Source: Anaerolineales bacterium (GTDB lineage: Bacteria; Chloroflexota; Anaerolineae; Promineifilales; Promineifilaceae). From it: a stretch of 13,892 nucleotides of DNA. A program made the position numbers and the translations under genes. The number at the start of each line of letters is the position of its first letter. The first letter of the stretch is position 1. Location: positions 1 to 13,892 of the forward strand of contig JAGQGA010000073.1 in NCBI GenBank assembly GCA_020432595.1, read 5' to 3'. Positions 13,701 to 13,892 of the stretch are shown piece after piece. The notes beneath the pieces are model-generated. The model did no database searches. It saw nothing but the letters and a program-made list of their open reading frames with translations, and had not been told where the DNA came from.

Positions 13701-13892
13701 GTGGAACCAATTAGGATTCTTATCGTGGATGATCATCCCGTTTTCCGTCAAGGGTTGTGTGATGTGTTAGAAACCGACATGCATATGGAAGTTGCTGGTG
13801 AGGCGGCTGATGGCGAGGTTGCCATTGAGATGGCTCATGAGCTGCGCCCAGATGTGATTTTGATGGATATTAATTTGCCCACCATTAATGGG
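13701..13892 (+). CDS. NarL/FixJ-type response regulator, receiver domain (3' truncated by window edge)
   Basis: 64 residues are visible before the window ends. The start is GTG at 13701 with AAAGAGG (13689-13695) five bases upstream. The sequence MEPIRILIVDDHPVFRQGL, with acidic pair D10-D11 and the DDHPVFRxGL pattern, is typical of NarL/FixJ receivers; phospho-acceptor D56 lies in ILMDINLP. Members usually end in a LuxR-type helix-turn-helix and regulate transcription, but that part is outside the window, so the class is inferred from the receiver alone. It has its own promoter and inverted repeats upstream (13564-13618), which may point to autoregulation. No AACGGCCGTT copy occurs in the visible part. 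It is unlike the larger response regulator at 3719, which lacks a visible DNA-binding domain. Confidence 0.85.
   Translation, partial: MEPIRILIVDDHPVFRQGLCDVLETDMHMEVAGEAADGEVAIEMAHELRPDVILMDINLPTING

Overview
This is a bacterial window of moderately high GC, gene-dense, with all genes in ordinary bacterial form. Family content (Dpp/Opp-type ABC transporter, RimK-like ligase, a chain of multi-membrane-span GT-C glycosyltransferases fed by a polyprenol-phosphate mannose synthase) and the style of the dispersed repeats suggest a Chloroflexota (Anaerolineae-like) genome. That assignment is an inference from memory of such genomes, not something the sequence proves.

Layout. (1) Positions 1-3600, plus strand: the end of a dipeptide/oligopeptide ABC importer operon (DppB partial, DppC, DppD, DppF), closed by a hairpin terminator at about 3630-3657. 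Two intercistronic inverted repeats lie between dppB and dppC. (2) 3719-4834, plus: a response regulator with an N-terminal receiver domain and a long, probably roadblock/LC7-like C-terminal part. (3) 4852-6735, minus: a solitary beta-type DNA methyltransferase followed by a RimK-family ATP-grasp ligase, convergent with the response regulator. (4) 6736-7099: a 364-bp divergent intergenic region with promoters in both directions and several repeats. (5) 7100-11838, plus: a tightly coupled set (overlaps of 1, 4 and 35 bp) of a Dpm1-like GT2 glycosyltransferase, a zinc-finger-plus-SAM methyltransferase and two GT-C membrane proteins. After a 130-bp inverted-repeat element comes a third GT-C protein (11985-13490). 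This looks like a surface glycan or glycolipid locus: the GT2 enzyme would make the lipid-linked sugar donor and the GT-C enzymes would use it outside the membrane. (6) 13491-13892: a promoter region with inverted repeats and the first 64 codons of a NarL/FixJ-type response regulator.

The most striking thing is not a gene. The 10-bp perfect palindrome AACGGCCGTT occurs 22 times exactly, and about nine more times with one or two changes, between 4063 and 13451. Chance expectation in the whole window is about 0.01. It sits inside coding regions on both strands and in spacers, and is absent from the ABC operon, from the body of the DNA methyltransferase gene and from the last gene. It behaves like the highly iterated palindrome HIP1 of cyanobacteria, but with a different sequence. 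A second layer of repeats consists of heptanucleotide tandem arrays, one inside each of the three consecutive GT-C genes. A third is a MITE-like element whose left end supplies the stop codon of a GT-C gene.
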